DNA of 59,855 nucleotides from Actinomycetota bacterium (GCA_040905475.1 JBBDRM010000138.1:1-59855), one strand, 5' to 3'. Counted from the first letter of the stretch, positions 1 through 10,812 are shown. The notes: generated by a model from the sequence alone, not told the origin. Numbers and translations: made by a program.

Positions 1-133
1 GCATGATCAGCAGCAGGCAGAAGTAGAACAGGAGCGAGAACTTCAGCACCGACCACGGATCGATCTTGCGGAGGACGAGCCGGGCTCGGCGCCAGCCGTG
101 CGAATAGCCGCGAGCCGGGGTGGCCGTGGCTAC
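1..133 (-). CDS. DUF3566 transmembrane protein, partial (runs off left edge)
   Basis: On the minus strand a frame stays open from the end of rtcB to the window edge. It reads an Arg-rich stretch (GWRRARLVLRKID), then PWSVLKFSLLFYFCLLLIM. A basic segment followed by DPWSV-K and a hydrophobic helix is typical of the actinobacterial DUF3566 membrane protein, which is encoded near gyrA in many Actinobacteria. Its function is unknown; it is thought to act at the membrane. The frame is also open upstream into the rtcB 3' end and shows no clear ATG or GTG start, so the start given is only where the frame leaves rtcB. The C-terminal part lies outside the window. The identification rests on about 30 residues plus context. 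Confidence 0.6.
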
Positions 134-1572
134 CCCTTGATGACCGCCAGTGGGCGGAGCCGAGCCACTTTCTTGGATAATCCCGCTCCTTCGCAGGTGT
201 CGACGACCGATGTTACGTCCTTATACGCGTAGGGGGCTTCCTCCGCCAGCAGGCCGGGATGCGTGGCGTTGACCAGGATGCCTTGCTCCTCCAGGTCGCG
301 CCGTACCTGGTCGCCTCCCATCCGCTTCTTGGCCTGCGTGCGGCTCATGGCGCGTCCTGCGCCGTGACAGGTGGACCAGAACGCCTTTTCACGCCCCTCG
401 GTCGTACCGACGAGCACCCAAGAGCTCGTCCCCATCGAGCCGGGCACGATGACCGGCTGGCCCACCGCCTTGTATCGGTCGATCAGCTCCGGATGACCCG
501 GCCCGAACGCCCGCGTGGCACCCTTCCGGTGGACGCACAGGTCGCGCTCGCGACCGTTTACCTCGTGGCGCTCGATCTTGGCGAGGTTGTGCGCCACGTC
601 GTACACGAGGCGCATCCCCATCGACTCGGCGCTGCGCCCGACCACTTCCTCGAACGTTTCGCGAACCTCGTGCGCGAGCGCATGCCGGTTGGCACGAGCG
701 AAGTTGGCGGCGGCCGCCATGGCGCCAAGGTAGCGCTCGGCTTCGGGAGCGGCAACCGGTCCGCACGCGAGCTGGCGGTCGGGCACTTCGATGCCCGTTC
801 GTCGCATGAGCACGTCGAAGATCTTGAGCTGGTCGGTGCAGATCTGATGCCCGACGCCGCGCGATCCCGAATGGATCATCACGCAGACCGTCCCCTTCGC
901 GAGCTCGAACGCCTCCGCCGCCCCGGCGTCGGCGATCAGATCGACGACCTGGACCTCGAGGAAGTGGTTCCCTGCGCCGAGCGAGCCGCACTGCGGGGCG
1001 CCGCGCTCGTACGCGCGATCGGACACGGCGTCCGCATCCGCGCCGGCGAGCCGGCCGTTGTCCTCGCAACGCTCGAGGTCCGACTCCCAGCCGAGCCCTC
1101 GCCCGAGCGGCCAGGCCGCGCCCTCTGTGAGCACGCCGCGCAGCTCTCGCCGGTCGAGACGAAGGATCCCCTTCGTGCCGACGCCGCGCGGGATCCGCCG
1201 TCCGAGCCGGACGCTCAACTCCGCCAAGACGTCCTTCACATCGGCGAGCGACAGGTCGCTGCGGAGCAGGCGCACGCCGCAGCAGATGTCGAACCCGACC
1301 CCGCCGGGCGAGATCACACCGCCGGCCTCCACGTCGGTGGCGGCGACGCCGCCTACCGGGAAGCCGTATCCCCAGTGGATGTCCGGCATCGCGTAGGAGG
1401 CTCGAACGATCCCGGGGAGCGTCGCGACGTTGGCCACCTGCTCCAGCGCACGGTCGTCGCGCGCCTTGGCGATCCCGGCGTCGTCCGCGAACACCCGGCC
1501 CGGCACGCGCATACCGGCGACCTCGCCGATCGGCACTTCCCATTCGAACGGTCCGACGCTGCGCGTCTTCAT
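130..1572 (-). CDS. rtcB: RtcB-type RNA 3'-phosphate/5'-OH ligase
   Basis: RtcB joins RNA ends carrying a 2',3'-cyclic or 3'-phosphate to 5'-OH ends, using GTP and Mn2+. It serves tRNA splicing in archaea and RNA repair in bacteria. Family motifs are all visible: GVGFDICCGVRLL with a metal-binding Cys, GAGNHFLEVQ, IHSGSRGVGHQ, HNLAKIERH, CVHRKGATRAF, PGSMGTSSWVL, and STCHGAGRAMSR with the guanylylated His. About 480 aa, the normal length. ATG at 1572 overlaps the archease stop by one base (TGATG); a GTG three bases upstream is an alternative. It lies directly downstream of archease, its activating partner, so this looks like a complete ligation module. Placement in the gyrA operon region is unusual. 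Confidence 0.95.
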   Translation of the reverse strand: MKTRSVGPFEWEVPIGEVAGMRVPGRVFADDAGIAKARDDRALEQVANVATLPGIVRASYAMPDIHWGYGFPVGGVAATDVEAGGVISPGGVGFDICCGVRLLRSDLSLADVKDVLAELSVRLGRRIPRGVGTKGILRLDRRELRGVLTEGAAWPLGRGLGWESDLERCEDNGRLAGADADAVSDRAYERGAPQCGSLGAGNHFLEVQVVDLIADAGAAEAFELAKGTVCVMIHSGSRGVGHQICTDQLKIFDVLMRRTGIEVPDRQLACGPVAAPEAERYLGAMAAAANFARANRHALAHEVRETFEEVVGRSAESMGMRLVYDVAHNLAKIERHEVNGRERDLCVHRKGATRAFGPGHPELIDRYKAVGQPVIVPGSMGTSSWVLVGTTEGREKAFWSTCHGAGRAMSRTQAKKRMGGDQVRRDLEEQGILVNATHPGLLAEEAPYAYKDVTSVVDTCEGAGLSKKVARLRPLAVIKG

Positions 1573-1973
1573 CACACGTCGAAGTAGACCTGAGCGCGCC
1601 AGCCCTCGCCGGTCCGCTCGACGAGCAGCTGGTGGTAGGTAACGGCTTTGATCGCCGGTCCGCCGACCGTAACGTTGTTCACGACACCAAACGTTCCCGC
1701 GGCGGTCGTTCCCGACACTTCGAGCTCAGCGTCGACCGGTAGCCAGCCCTGCGCCTCGAAACGCCACAGGGCTTCCTGCAGCACATCGGCGAGCAGCGCG
1801 GCGAGGTCGCCGGCCTCCCCCGACACCGCGACGCGATCGAAGGCCGGTGGCGGCTCTCCGTCGAGGACGACCGAAGCGGTTGCCCGGACGGCTTCGGAGA
1901 AGAGGCTCGGGATGTCGGGGGCGGTCGCTTCTATACCGATGTCGGCGGTGTGCTCGAGGATCCGGTAGGCCAC
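1572..1973 (-). CDS. Archease, RtcB activator
   Basis: Archease is a small acidic protein that promotes RtcB guanylylation and turnover. The 133-aa product has the family N-terminus YRILEHTADIGIEA with the conserved Asp, a middle IKAVTYHQL segment, and ends in YFDV, as archeases do. The start is GTG. It is preceded by gyrA with a 16-bp gap and followed by rtcB with a one-base overlap, so the three may be cotranscribed and archease and RtcB are probably translationally coupled. Identification is firm from the paired context and both conserved ends. Confidence 0.93.
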   Translation of the reverse strand: MAYRILEHTADIGIEATAPDIPSLFSEAVRATASVVLDGEPPPAFDRVAVSGEAGDLAALLADVLQEALWRFEAQGWLPVDAELEVSGTTAAGTFGVVNNVTVGGPAIKAVTYHQLLVERTGEGWRAQVYFDV

Positions 1974-1989
1974 GCGGCATGCGCGGGGC

Positions 1990-4452
1990 CTAGGCCTCGA
2001 CCCCGGCCTCCTCGTCGGCGACCACGCGAGCGATCCCCGAGACCGTCTCGCCCTGCCCGAGACGCATCACGCGCACGCCTTGGGTGCCACGACCCATGCG
2101 AGAGATGTCCTTCGCCGCGATCTTGATGACGACGCCGCCGGAGGAGATCAGGAAGACCTCGTGTCCCGGCCGCACGACCGCGGCGCCCGCGATGGTTCCG
2201 CGGCGGGAGGTGAGCTTCGCCGTCTGCACGCCCTTGCCGCCGCGGTGATGACGTGGGTACTGGGTGAGCAGCGTGCGCTTTCCGAACCCGTTGTCGGTCA
2301 CGACGAGCAGCTCGCCGTTGGGATCCACCACGTCGAACGCGACGACCTCGTCTTCGAGGCCGAGACGGATCCCGATCACGCCCGACGCGTCGCGGCCCAT
2401 GGGACGCACTTCGGTCTCGGTGAACACCACGGCCTGCGCCTTGCGCGACACGAGGATCAGCTCGTCCTCGCCGGATGTGGCCTTGACCGAAACGACCTCG
2501 TCGTCGGGCCGCAGCTTCACCGCGATGATGCCGTCGCGCCGCGACGAGTCGTAGGCCGAGAAATTCGTCTTCTTGATGATCCCCTTCCTCGTCGCGATCA
2601 CGAGGAACTTGTGCGTCTCGTAGTCACGCGTGTCGATCACGGCCGCCAGCGAATCCTCGCCGCTGAACGGCAGCAGATTGCGGATCGAGATGCCGCGAGC
2701 GGTGCGATCCTTCTCGGGGATCTCGTGGGCCTTGATCCGGTACACCTTCCCCCGGCTCGAGAAGAACAGCACGTACGCGTGATTCGTCGTCGTCAGGAGG
2801 TGCTCGACGATGTCGCCTTCCTTGGGTTTGGCCCCGCGGATGCCCTTCCCGCCGCGGCCCTGCGTGCGGTAGACGTTCGCAGGGACGCGCTTTATGTAGC
2901 CCGACCGCGTTACGGTCAGCACGACCTCGTCGTCGGCGATGAGGTCCTCGACGTTGATGTCGGCCTCGTCGGCGCGGATGTCGGTGCGGCGCGGGCTGGC
3001 GAACTTCTCCTTGATCGCGAGCAGCTCGTCCTTGACGATCTTCCGCACCTTCGCGGGGTCGGCGAGGATCGCCTTGTACTCCTTGATCTTCGCCATCAGC
3101 TCCTTGTGCTCATCCTCGATCTTCTGGCGCTCGAGCGCGGCCAGCCGGCGCAGCTGCATGTCGAGGATGGCGGTCGCCTGGACCTCCGTCAGCTTGAACT
3201 TCTTCATCAGGCCGGTGCGGGCTTCGTCGGCGTCCTTCGACGCCCGGATCAGCTTGATGACCGCGTCCAGGTTCTTCAAGGCGACGAGCAAGCCCTCGAG
3301 GATGTGCGCCCGCTCCTCCGCCTTCCGCAGGCGGTAGCGCGTGCGCCGCGTGACGACGTCGACCTGATGGGCGATGTAAACCTTGATCGCCTGCGCCAGG
3401 TTCAGGGTCCGCGGCACACCGTCGACGAGCGCGAGCATGTTCACGCCGAACGAATCTTGCAATTGCGTGTGCTTGAAGAGGTTGTTGAGCACGACCTGCG
3501 GGATCGCGTCGCGCTTCAGCTCGATCACCAGGCGCAGGCCCTGCCGGTTGGATTCGTTGCGCACGGCTTTCGCGCTCGGCGTGATGCCGACGATGACCTT
3601 CTTGTCGACGAGCTCCGCCACCTTCGCCAGCACGCGGTCGCCGGAGACCATGTACGGGAGCTCGGTGACGACGATCTGCGTCTTCCCTGCCTTCGATTCC
3701 TCGATCGTGGCCTTCGCGCGGACCTTGATCGAGCCGCGCCCGGTCTCGTACGCGTCCTTTATCCCCTGCCAGCCCATGATGATTCCGCCGCCTGGGAAGT
3801 CGGGACCCTTGACGTGCTTCATCAGCCCGGCGGGCGTGATATCGGGCTCGTCGATCGCGTCGATCACCGCGTCGATCACCTCGCCCAGGTTGTGGGGCGG
3901 GATGTTCGTCGCCATTCCGACCGCGATCCCGGTCGAGCCGTTGACGAGCAGGTTCGGGAAGCGCGCCGGCACGACGACGGGCTCTTGCTCCTCGCCGTCG
4001 TAGTTGGCGATGAAGTCGACGGTCTCCTCGTCGATCCCCGACAGAAGCTCCATCGCCAGCGGCGCGAGGCGGGCTTCCGTGTACCGCATCGAAGCCGGCG
4101 CGTCACCGTCGACCGAGCCGAAGTTTCCCTTTCCGTCGACGAGCGGGTGGCGCATCGCGAAGTCCTGGGCCATGCGCGCCAGAGCGTCGTAGATCGCCGT
4201 GTCGCCGTGCGGGTGGTACTTACCCATCACACTACCGACGAGGCGCGCGGACTTCTTGTACGGCGTCCCCGGCCGGGCGCCTTCCTCTTGCATGCCCCAC
4301 AGGATCCGCCGGTGGACCGGTTTCAGTCCGTCCTTCGCGTCGGGAAGCGCGCGCCCCACGATGACGGACATCGCGTAATCGAGGTAGGAGCGCTTGACCT
4401 CCTCCTCGATGTCTATAGGTTCGATGCGGCGTTCGAGCGGGGTGTCTGCCAT
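1990..4452 (-). CDS. gyrA: DNA gyrase subunit A
   Basis: GyrA carries the DNA-cleaving Tyr and the DNA-wrapping C-terminal domain of gyrase (A2B2), which adds negative supercoils. The 820-aa product starts with the standard winged-helix region ([20 protein letters not shown]). The quinolone-resistance-determining region reads [10 protein letters not shown] at 81-90, and the catalytic Tyr is Y124 in SMRYTEARL. The C-terminal domain has the GyrA box QGRGGKG and six-bladed pinwheel-type repeats. Residue 85, equivalent to E. coli Ser83, is Thr (Ala in M. tuberculosis). The ATG lies one base after the gyrB stop, so gyrB-gyrA form one operon. Confidence 0.98.
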   Translation of the reverse strand: MADTPLERRIEPIDIEEEVKRSYLDYAMSVIVGRALPDAKDGLKPVHRRILWGMQEEGARPGTPYKKSARLVGSVMGKYHPHGDTAIYDALARMAQDFAMRHPLVDGKGNFGSVDGDAPASMRYTEARLAPLAMELLSGIDEETVDFIANYDGEEQEPVVVPARFPNLLVNGSTGIAVGMATNIPPHNLGEVIDAVIDAIDEPDITPAGLMKHVKGPDFPGGGIIMGWQGIKDAYETGRGSIKVRAKATIEESKAGKTQIVVTELPYMVSGDRVLAKVAELVDKKVIVGITPSAKAVRNESNRQGLRLVIELKRDAIPQVVLNNLFKHTQLQDSFGVNMLALVDGVPRTLNLAQAIKVYIAHQVDVVTRRTRYRLRKAEERAHILEGLLVALKNLDAVIKLIRASKDADEARTGLMKKFKLTEVQATAILDMQLRRLAALERQKIEDEHKELMAKIKEYKAILADPAKVRKIVKDELLAIKEKFASPRRTDIRADEADINVEDLIADDEVVLTVTRSGYIKRVPANVYRTQGRGGKGIRGAKPKEGDIVEHLLTTTNHAYVLFFSSRGKVYRIKAHEIPEKDRTARGISIRNLLPFSGEDSLAAVIDTRDYETHKFLVIATRKGIIKKTNFSAYDSSRRDGIIAVKLRPDDEVVSVKATSGEDELILVSRKAQAVVFTETEVRPMGRDASGVIGIRLGLEDEVVAFDVVDPNGELLVVTDNGFGKRTLLTQYPRHHRGGKGVQTAKLTSRRGTIAGAAVVRPGHEVFLISSGGVVIKIAAKDISRMGRGTQGVRVMRLGQGETVSGIARVVADEEAGVEA

Positions 4453-4453
4453 A

Positions 4454-6367
<1,914 letters not shown>

Positions 6368-6451
6368 CCCGCGCTCCTGGCTCGAATCAACCGCGTTCCA
6401 GAGGCTCAACCCCCCCGGAGAGACCCCGCCCGGACCCTGTTCCGGCGCCCT

Positions 6452-6460
6452 TTTTCCACA
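6452..6460 (+). promoter_or_regulatory. DnaA-box match in gyrB leader
   Basis: TTTTCCACA fits the relaxed DnaA-box consensus TTWTNCACA exactly. It lies between the gyrB promoter and start codon, about 4.3 kb from the origin boxes. It could allow DnaA to act on gyrB, or be chance. Confidence 0.4.
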
Positions 6461-6501
6461 CAGCCAGCCCACCGTGGGAAGGGCGGTTCTGGGGCTCGCG
6501 T

Positions 6502-6531
6502 CCGGTCCGGAAGCATGGCGCGCCGGACCGG
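6502..6531 (-). promoter_or_regulatory. Stem-loop in gyrB 5' leader
   Basis: Perfect 9-bp inverted repeat CCGGTCCGG / CCGGACCGG with a 12-nt loop. If the promoter at 6558 is used, it lies about 20-50 nt downstream of the transcription start, inside the untranslated leader. Its role is unknown. It is not followed by a U-run, so a simple intrinsic terminator is unlikely. Confidence 0.45.
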
Positions 6532-6557
6532 GTCTTAGTCGAGGACGCTCAGACACG

Positions 6558-6566
6558 ATTATAGCA
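6558..6566 (-). promoter_or_regulatory. gyrB promoter, extended -10
   Basis: On the minus strand the sequence is TGCTATAAT, a perfect extended -10 element (TGN plus TATAAT). It is the only exact TATAAT noticed in an intergenic region of this window. No good -35 is seen 16-18 bp upstream, as expected for extended -10 promoters. Transcription would start near 6551, giving a leader of about 184 nt before gyrB. The 6368-6671 gap holds this promoter, the hairpin and the DnaA box; no gene is evident in it. Confidence 0.65.
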
Positions 6567-6671
6567 CGTCAGAGGCGGTTTTTCGGTGCCTCAACGGCCC
6601 AGAAAGGCGCTTTTTCCGGGTCTCGACGGGCGAGCGTTTCGCGGGCCTCGCGGGGCAGTGGACCCGGGCCC

Positions 6672-7013
6672 TCAGCGGCGGTTGACGGACCCCGCCACCA
6701 CGGCCACTTCCCGGACGTGGCCCGGGCCGAGGAAGTGCGCAGCCGTCGACGCGAGCGAGGACCCCAGAAGGGCAAGCTCGGCGGCCCAGGCACCGCCTTC
6801 CACGCGGATCGTAAGGCGACCGCTCTCGAGCCGGACCGGCTCGCTCCGGGCGGCGACCTGATCCCCAACGACCTCGGCCCATCGCGCCTTGAGACGCCCG
6901 AGGGCCATCTGTTCTTCCCAGCCCCGCTGGGTGATCAGCTGTTTAACAGCTTCCGACACCGGCGCCGGATCACTCCCTTCACGCTCTCGGCCACGGGGGC
7001 CGCGTTCACGCAT
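6672..7013 (-). CDS. DciA-like protein (DUF721)
   Basis: A 113-aa basic protein between recF and gyrB, the standard position of the DUF721 gene in Actinobacteria (Rv0004 in M. tuberculosis). Family features are the N-terminal VSEAVKQLITQRGW, an ARWAEVVGDQVAARSEPVRL core and a LTIRVEGGAWAAEL strand region, the KH-like fold of DciA. DciA proteins help load the replicative helicase DnaB in bacteria lacking DnaC. The start overlaps the recF end by 8 bp, so translation is probably coupled. The gene is assigned by position and motif; function in this organism is inferred. Confidence 0.85.
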   Translation of the reverse strand: MRERGPRGREREGSDPAPVSEAVKQLITQRGWEEQMALGRLKARWAEVVGDQVAARSEPVRLESGRLTIRVEGGAWAAELALLGSSLASTAAHFLGPGHVREVAVVAGSVNRR

Positions 7014-8109
7014 GGGGGCTCACGCCCTGAACGCTAACTCTCATTACTTCCCAGCGCAGTGAAGTTGGCAACTCCTTGATATCAGAACATGTAGCTATCA
7101 CCTGTGCCCCGGGCGGGAGGGCGGCCTCCAGTCGATCCCGCCGGTCGGGATCGAGGAGCCCGAACGCGTCGTCCAGAAGCAGTACGGGCATTTCGCCGAC
7201 CCTGTTCGCGATCGCAGCGTGAGCGCCGAGAACCAGGGCCAGAGTGGCCAGCCAGGCTTCCCCTTGGCTGGCGTGGCTGCGGGCCGGAAGCCCGTCGATC
7301 GCGATCTCGAGGTCGTCGCGGTGGGGACCGGCCAGGGTCGTCTTCCGTATCACTTCGTCGTTGCGACGCTCCTCGAGGCGGCGCCGGATCGCTGATGTCC
7401 AGGCCACCGGTGTCGGATCATCCGGCGTAGCTACGTTCGGCGCGTATGCAACGTGGAGCCGGCTGGACCCACCGACCGCGGCGAACGCCTCGCTCGCGGC
7501 CGGCGACAGCGCGATGAGAGCCTCGGCGCGGCCCGCGCACAATTCTCCGCCGGGTCCGGCGAGCGCCTCGTCCCAAGCGTCCAGGCCCGCGGGAACACGT
7601 CCATCGGATTCGCGCAAGAGGGCGTTCCGTTGTCGCAGCGCGCGTTCGTACTCACGGATCACTGCGTGATAGCGCGGGTGCAGCTGGATGAGCAGTTCGT
7701 CGGCGAACCGCCGGCGCTCACCGGGGTCTCCGCGCACGACCGAAACGCGCTCCGGTGCGAAGATCGACGCTCGCAACGCTCCAAGAACGTCCCGCCGGCG
7801 CGGCACCGACGCACCGCCTAACTTCGCCCGTGCGCGGCCCTGGGTGACGATCTCGAGCTCCACGAGGTCGTCCCGGCCTTCGTGCTCCACCGAGGCGCGG
7901 ACGATCGCAGACGTCTGCCCGGATCGAACAAGAACCGCGTCAGCGGAGGTCCGATGAGAGCCGAGCGAAGCGACGTACCAGATCGCTTCGAGGATCGACG
8001 TTTTGCCGGATGCATTCGGCCCGACCAGAGCAACGTGCTCTCGTGGGAAGGCGAGCGTCAGCGCCTCCCAGCATCGGAAGCCGGCGAGTTCCAGGTTTGT
8101 GAGCCGCAA
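7006..8109 (-). CDS. recF: RecF recombination/replication-gap repair ATPase
   Basis: RecF is an SMC-like ABC ATPase that with RecO and RecR loads RecA at single-strand gaps. Seen: N-terminus RLTNLELAGFRCWE, Walker A GPNASGKTSILEAI, an ABC signature region with SQGEAWLATLALV, and Walker B VLLLDDAFGLLD. From TTG at 8109 the protein is 367 aa, the usual length. The frame extends 35 codons further into dnaN, but that part does not resemble RecF. The site before TTG is weak, so the exact start is uncertain. It follows dnaN by 17 bp and overlaps dciA. Confidence 0.95.
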   Translation of the reverse strand: MRLTNLELAGFRCWEALTLAFPREHVALVGPNASGKTSILEAIWYVASLGSHRTSADAVLVRSGQTSAIVRASVEHEGRDDLVELEIVTQGRARAKLGGASVPRRRDVLGALRASIFAPERVSVVRGDPGERRRFADELLIQLHPRYHAVIREYERALRQRNALLRESDGRVPAGLDAWDEALAGPGGELCAGRAEALIALSPAASEAFAAVGGSSRLHVAYAPNVATPDDPTPVAWTSAIRRRLEERRNDEVIRKTTLAGPHRDDLEIAIDGLPARSHASQGEAWLATLALVLGAHAAIANRVGEMPVLLLDDAFGLLDPDRRDRLEAALPPGAQVIATCSDIKELPTSLRWEVMRVSVQGVSPHA

Positions 8110-8126
8110 CCCCGAACGGGTTTCCG

Positions 8127-9218
8127 CTATGAGATGCGAACCGGCATGAGCAGGTAGAGGAACGACCCGCCCTCGGGCGACCGCAACACCGCCGGCTTGA
8201 GTCCGTCCCGGCACGAGAGCACGACCTCGCTTCCCTCGATAGCTTGCACGCCGTCGGACAGGTACGTTGGGTTGAACGCGATCGCCAGCGGCTCGCCTTC
8301 GTACTTCCCCTCGACCAGATCTGCAGCTTCGCCCACGTCTTGGGTCCCTGAGGTGAGCCGGACACCCGCCGGTCCAAGCTCGAGTCGCAACGGCGTTCCC
8401 TGCTGCGCCAGGATGCCGACCCGTCGCACCGACTCGAGGAACGCCTCACGATCGACCGTCAGATGGTTCGGCTGATCTTCGGGGACGAGTTGCCGCCAGT
8501 TCGGGAATTCGCCTTCGATCAAGCGCGTCGTCAGACGACGGTCGTTTCCCTGCACCGAGACCTGGGTCTCTCCGAGCGACAGCGTCACGTCGCCCTCACC
8601 TTCGGCGGCGCGCGCCGCCTCGGACAACGCGCGCGCCGGAACGACGCGCTTCAGACTCTCCTGAGGGCCCTTCCATGCGATCTCGCGGATCGCGAGGCGA
8701 TAGCTGTCCGTCGCGGCGAAGGTGATCTTGGCCCCCTCAGACTCGATCAGGACGCCGGTCAGGATCGGGCGCGCCTCGTCACGCGAGGCGGCCTTCGTAA
8801 CTTGTCCGACCGCCAGCGCGAACTCCCCGGCCGGCACCGTTCCACCGGGGGCGTCGCTTGGCCCGGCGAGCGCGGGGAAATCCTCGGTCGGCAGGGTTCG
8901 CAGCGTGAACTCCGCCGAACCGCACGTGATCCGGGCCTGCCCGCCGTCGGCCTCGACCCGGACGGTACCGGGTGGCAGCGTGCGCGCGATCTCGCCCAAC
9001 ACCCTGCCGGGAAGGACCACGCGACCCTTGCCGTCGATCCCGCCGTCGACCTTCGCCTCGGCGCCGACCTCGAGATCGGTCCCTGCCAATCGGATCCCAT
9101 CGTCCTCGGCGACGACAAGCACACCGCCGAGAACCGGGAGGGTTGCCCGTGTACCAACCGAACGCAGCACCCAAGAACTGGCTTCCGCGAACGCGTCCCG
9201 CTCGATCCTGATCTTCAC
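8127..9218 (-). CDS. dnaN: DNA polymerase III beta subunit (sliding clamp)
   Basis: The beta clamp is a ring dimer that tethers polymerase III and many repair proteins to DNA. The 363-aa protein has three repeated clamp domains, with LPVLGGVLV and GTDLEVGAEA in domain I, SYRLAIREI in the middle, and the C-terminal FLYLLMPVRIS that forms part of the partner-binding pocket. GTG at 9218 was chosen because GGAGGA lies just upstream and the product begins VKIRIERDAF as clamps do; the longer frame adds five residues that encode the ribosome-binding site. It follows dnaA after a 156-bp gap carrying origin elements. Confidence 0.97.
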   Translation of the reverse strand: MKIRIERDAFAEASSWVLRSVGTRATLPVLGGVLVVAEDDGIRLAGTDLEVGAEAKVDGGIDGKGRVVLPGRVLGEIARTLPPGTVRVEADGGQARITCGSAEFTLRTLPTEDFPALAGPSDAPGGTVPAGEFALAVGQVTKAASRDEARPILTGVLIESEGAKITFAATDSYRLAIREIAWKGPQESLKRVVPARALSEAARAAEGEGDVTLSLGETQVSVQGNDRRLTTRLIEGEFPNWRQLVPEDQPNHLTVDREAFLESVRRVGILAQQGTPLRLELGPAGVRLTSGTQDVGEAADLVEGKYEGEPLAIAFNPTYLSDGVQAIEGSEVVLSCRDGLKPAVLRSPEGGSFLYLLMPVRIS

Positions 9219-9250
9219 GTTGTCCTCCTCCACAGATCGTACGGGGTGCC

Positions 9251-9315
9251 TATGACATTGATCTTCATAAAACTAGGGTCGAAGAAGTAGTAGGGCGTGT
9301 GGATGATGTGGACGA
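9251..9315 (+). other. Candidate oriC unwinding region between dnaA and dnaN
   Basis: Left to right the plus strand shows: an AT-rich run at 9251-9274 (about 75% A+T in a genome near one-third), then AAG AAG TAG TAG at 9282-9293, GGCG at 9294-9297, and two directly adjacent 9-mers TGTGGATGA (9298-9306) and TGTGGACGA (9307-9315). Reverse-complemented, these are TCATCCACA and TCGTCCACA, one and two mismatches from the DnaA box TTATCCACA. Read 3' to 5' from the boxes, the triplets are GAT, GAT, GAA, GAA. All four fit the published DnaA-trio consensus 3'-[G/A]A[T/A]-5'. Box, GC spacer, trios, AT-rich DNA is the order of a basal unwinding element. A further weak box (TCCTCCACA) is at 9226-9234. 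Confidence 0.65.
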
Positions 9316-9374
9316 CCGCGTCGACCAGGGTGAACCGGGCGAAATCCTGGGGACGACGCGTGTGCGCAACTGGG

Positions 9375-10769
9375 CTACCCATGGGTCGCTCCCGTTGCGC
9401 GACGCCGGATCCGGGCCGTCAGCTCCTGGACCTGTGAATAAATGGCCTCACGTTCCCCCATGTGTTTCTTGATCTTCGACTCTGCGTGCATCACGGTCGT
9501 GTGGTCGCGTCCACCGAACGCCTCACCGATCTTTGGTAGCGACAACGGCGTCAGCTCACGGCAGAGATACATCGCGACTTGACGCGCGGTAACGAGCGGC
9601 CGAGACCGCGATGGTCCGACGAGCTCCTCACGCGTGACGGAAAAGTACGAAGTCGTTTCCTTGATGATCGCCTCGACGGGGATATCGCCGGTGCCCTCCG
9701 AGGGTAGCAGCGGCCGAAGCACGTCCTGCGCGAGTGCCAGGGTTACGGGAACGCTGGACAGCGACGCGTAGGACACGACGCGGATCAGCCGCCCCTCCAG
9801 CTCTCGGATGTTGTTCTGCACGCGCTGCGCGATGAACTCTAAGACGTCGTTGGGGACGTTGAACCCTTCACCAGCGGCCTTTTTCTGCAAGATCACGACC
9901 CGCGTTTCGAGATCTGGAGGCTGGACGTCCGTGATCAGCCCCCACTCGAATCGGCTCCGTAAGCGATCTTCGAGGCTCGCGATCTGCGCGGGCGCCCGGT
10001 CGGAGGAGATCACGATCTGGCGGCCGTCGTTGTAGAGCGCGTTGAACGTGTGGAAGAACTCTTCTTGGGTCTGCTCCCCTCGAGCGAGGAACTGGATGTC
10101 ATCGACGAGAAGAAGATCTGCCTCACGGTAGCGCTGGCGGAAGGCCTGCATCTTCTCTTCGCGCACGCCCATGATGAACTCGTTCATGAATTGTTCGCTC
10201 GAGACATAGCGGACGACCGCAGACGGATAGAGGCGGCGGACGTGATGTCCCACCGCGTGGAGCAGGTGCGTCTTTCCGAGACCTGCGCCGCCGTAGACGA
10301 AGAGGGGGTTGTAACTACGAGCCGGTTGCTCCGCGACGGCGAGCGCTGCGGCGTGGGCGAAACGGTTGGACGGACCGATCACGAACGAGTCGAACGTGTA
10401 CTTCGGGCTCAACGGCGAGGAAGCCGACGGCGGGCGAGCGCTCGGTCGCTCGACCGTCGGGCTGAGCGGAGCCGGCGGATCCATCACGGCGACGGGGGCC
10501 GGGTCGGGAGCGGCCCCCTTGGCGTCCACCAGGACTTCCAGATCGAGGTGCCGGCCGGCAGCTTCACCGAGCGCGTCGGTCAGCAACGTCGCATAGCGGC
10601 TCTCGAGCCACTCCTTCGCGAACGCCGACGGCGCCGCGAGCACGATCGTGTTGCCGCGGAGGCGTACCGGGCGCGTGCCCTCGATCCAGGGTTTCGCGCC
10701 GGGGGACATGGAGCTCGACCGCAAACGCTGGAGCGCGCTCGCCCAGAGCGCTTCCGCGGTCTCGCTCAT
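9375..10769 (-). CDS. dnaA: Chromosomal replication initiator DnaA
   Basis: DnaA binds origin boxes and, with ATP, opens the duplex. From ATG 10769 the protein is 464 aa: domain I at about 1-90 ([20 protein letters not shown]), a Pro-rich linker to about 140, the AAA+ domain from [19 protein letters not shown] with Walker [12 protein letters not shown] and Walker [12 protein letters not shown], and domain IV with the signature [14 protein letters not shown]. The start has GGAGGG four bases upstream. The frame is open 753 codons further upstream, but that is non-coding shadow opposite the sulfatase and rpmH. DnaA boxes lie just upstream, allowing autoregulation. Confidence 0.98.
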   Translation of the reverse strand: MSETAEALWASALQRLRSSSMSPGAKPWIEGTRPVRLRGNTIVLAAPSAFAKEWLESRYATLLTDALGEAAGRHLDLEVLVDAKGAAPDPAPVAVMDPPAPLSPTVERPSARPPSASSPLSPKYTFDSFVIGPSNRFAHAAALAVAEQPARSYNPLFVYGGAGLGKTHLLHAVGHHVRRLYPSAVVRYVSSEQFMNEFIMGVREEKMQAFRQRYREADLLLVDDIQFLARGEQTQEEFFHTFNALYNDGRQIVISSDRAPAQIASLEDRLRSRFEWGLITDVQPPDLETRVVILQKKAAGEGFNVPNDVLEFIAQRVQNNIRELEGRLIRVVSYASLSSVPVTLALAQDVLRPLLPSEGTGDIPVEAIIKETTSYFSVTREELVGPSRSRPLVTARQVAMYLCRELTPLSLPKIGEAFGGRDHTTVMHAESKIKKHMGEREAIYSQVQELTARIRRRATGATHG

Positions 10770-10779
10770 GAGCCCTCCG

Positions 10780-10812
10780 ATTTCCACAGGCCGTATCCAC
10801 ATATGTGGAAAA
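10780..10812 (+). other. DnaA-box cluster upstream of dnaA
   Basis: Three box-like 9-mers lie within 33 bp, starting 11 bp before the dnaA ATG: ATTTCCACA at 10780-10788 (one mismatch to TTWTNCACA), GTATCCACA at 10793-10801 (one mismatch), and TGTGGAAAA at 10804-10812, whose complement TTTTCCACA is an exact match. They may be part of a bipartite oriC with the dnaA-dnaN elements, and they sit where DnaA could repress its own gene. The rest of 10813-11072 has no gene; it includes a 13-bp palindrome at 10917. Confidence 0.7.

Noticed and set aside
1974-1989. tRNA-Ile and tRNA-Ala genes, which often follow gyrA in Actinobacteria.
   Set aside because: The gap is only 16 bp and no tRNA-like fold was seen in the other gaps I read; genes left of the window cannot be excluded.
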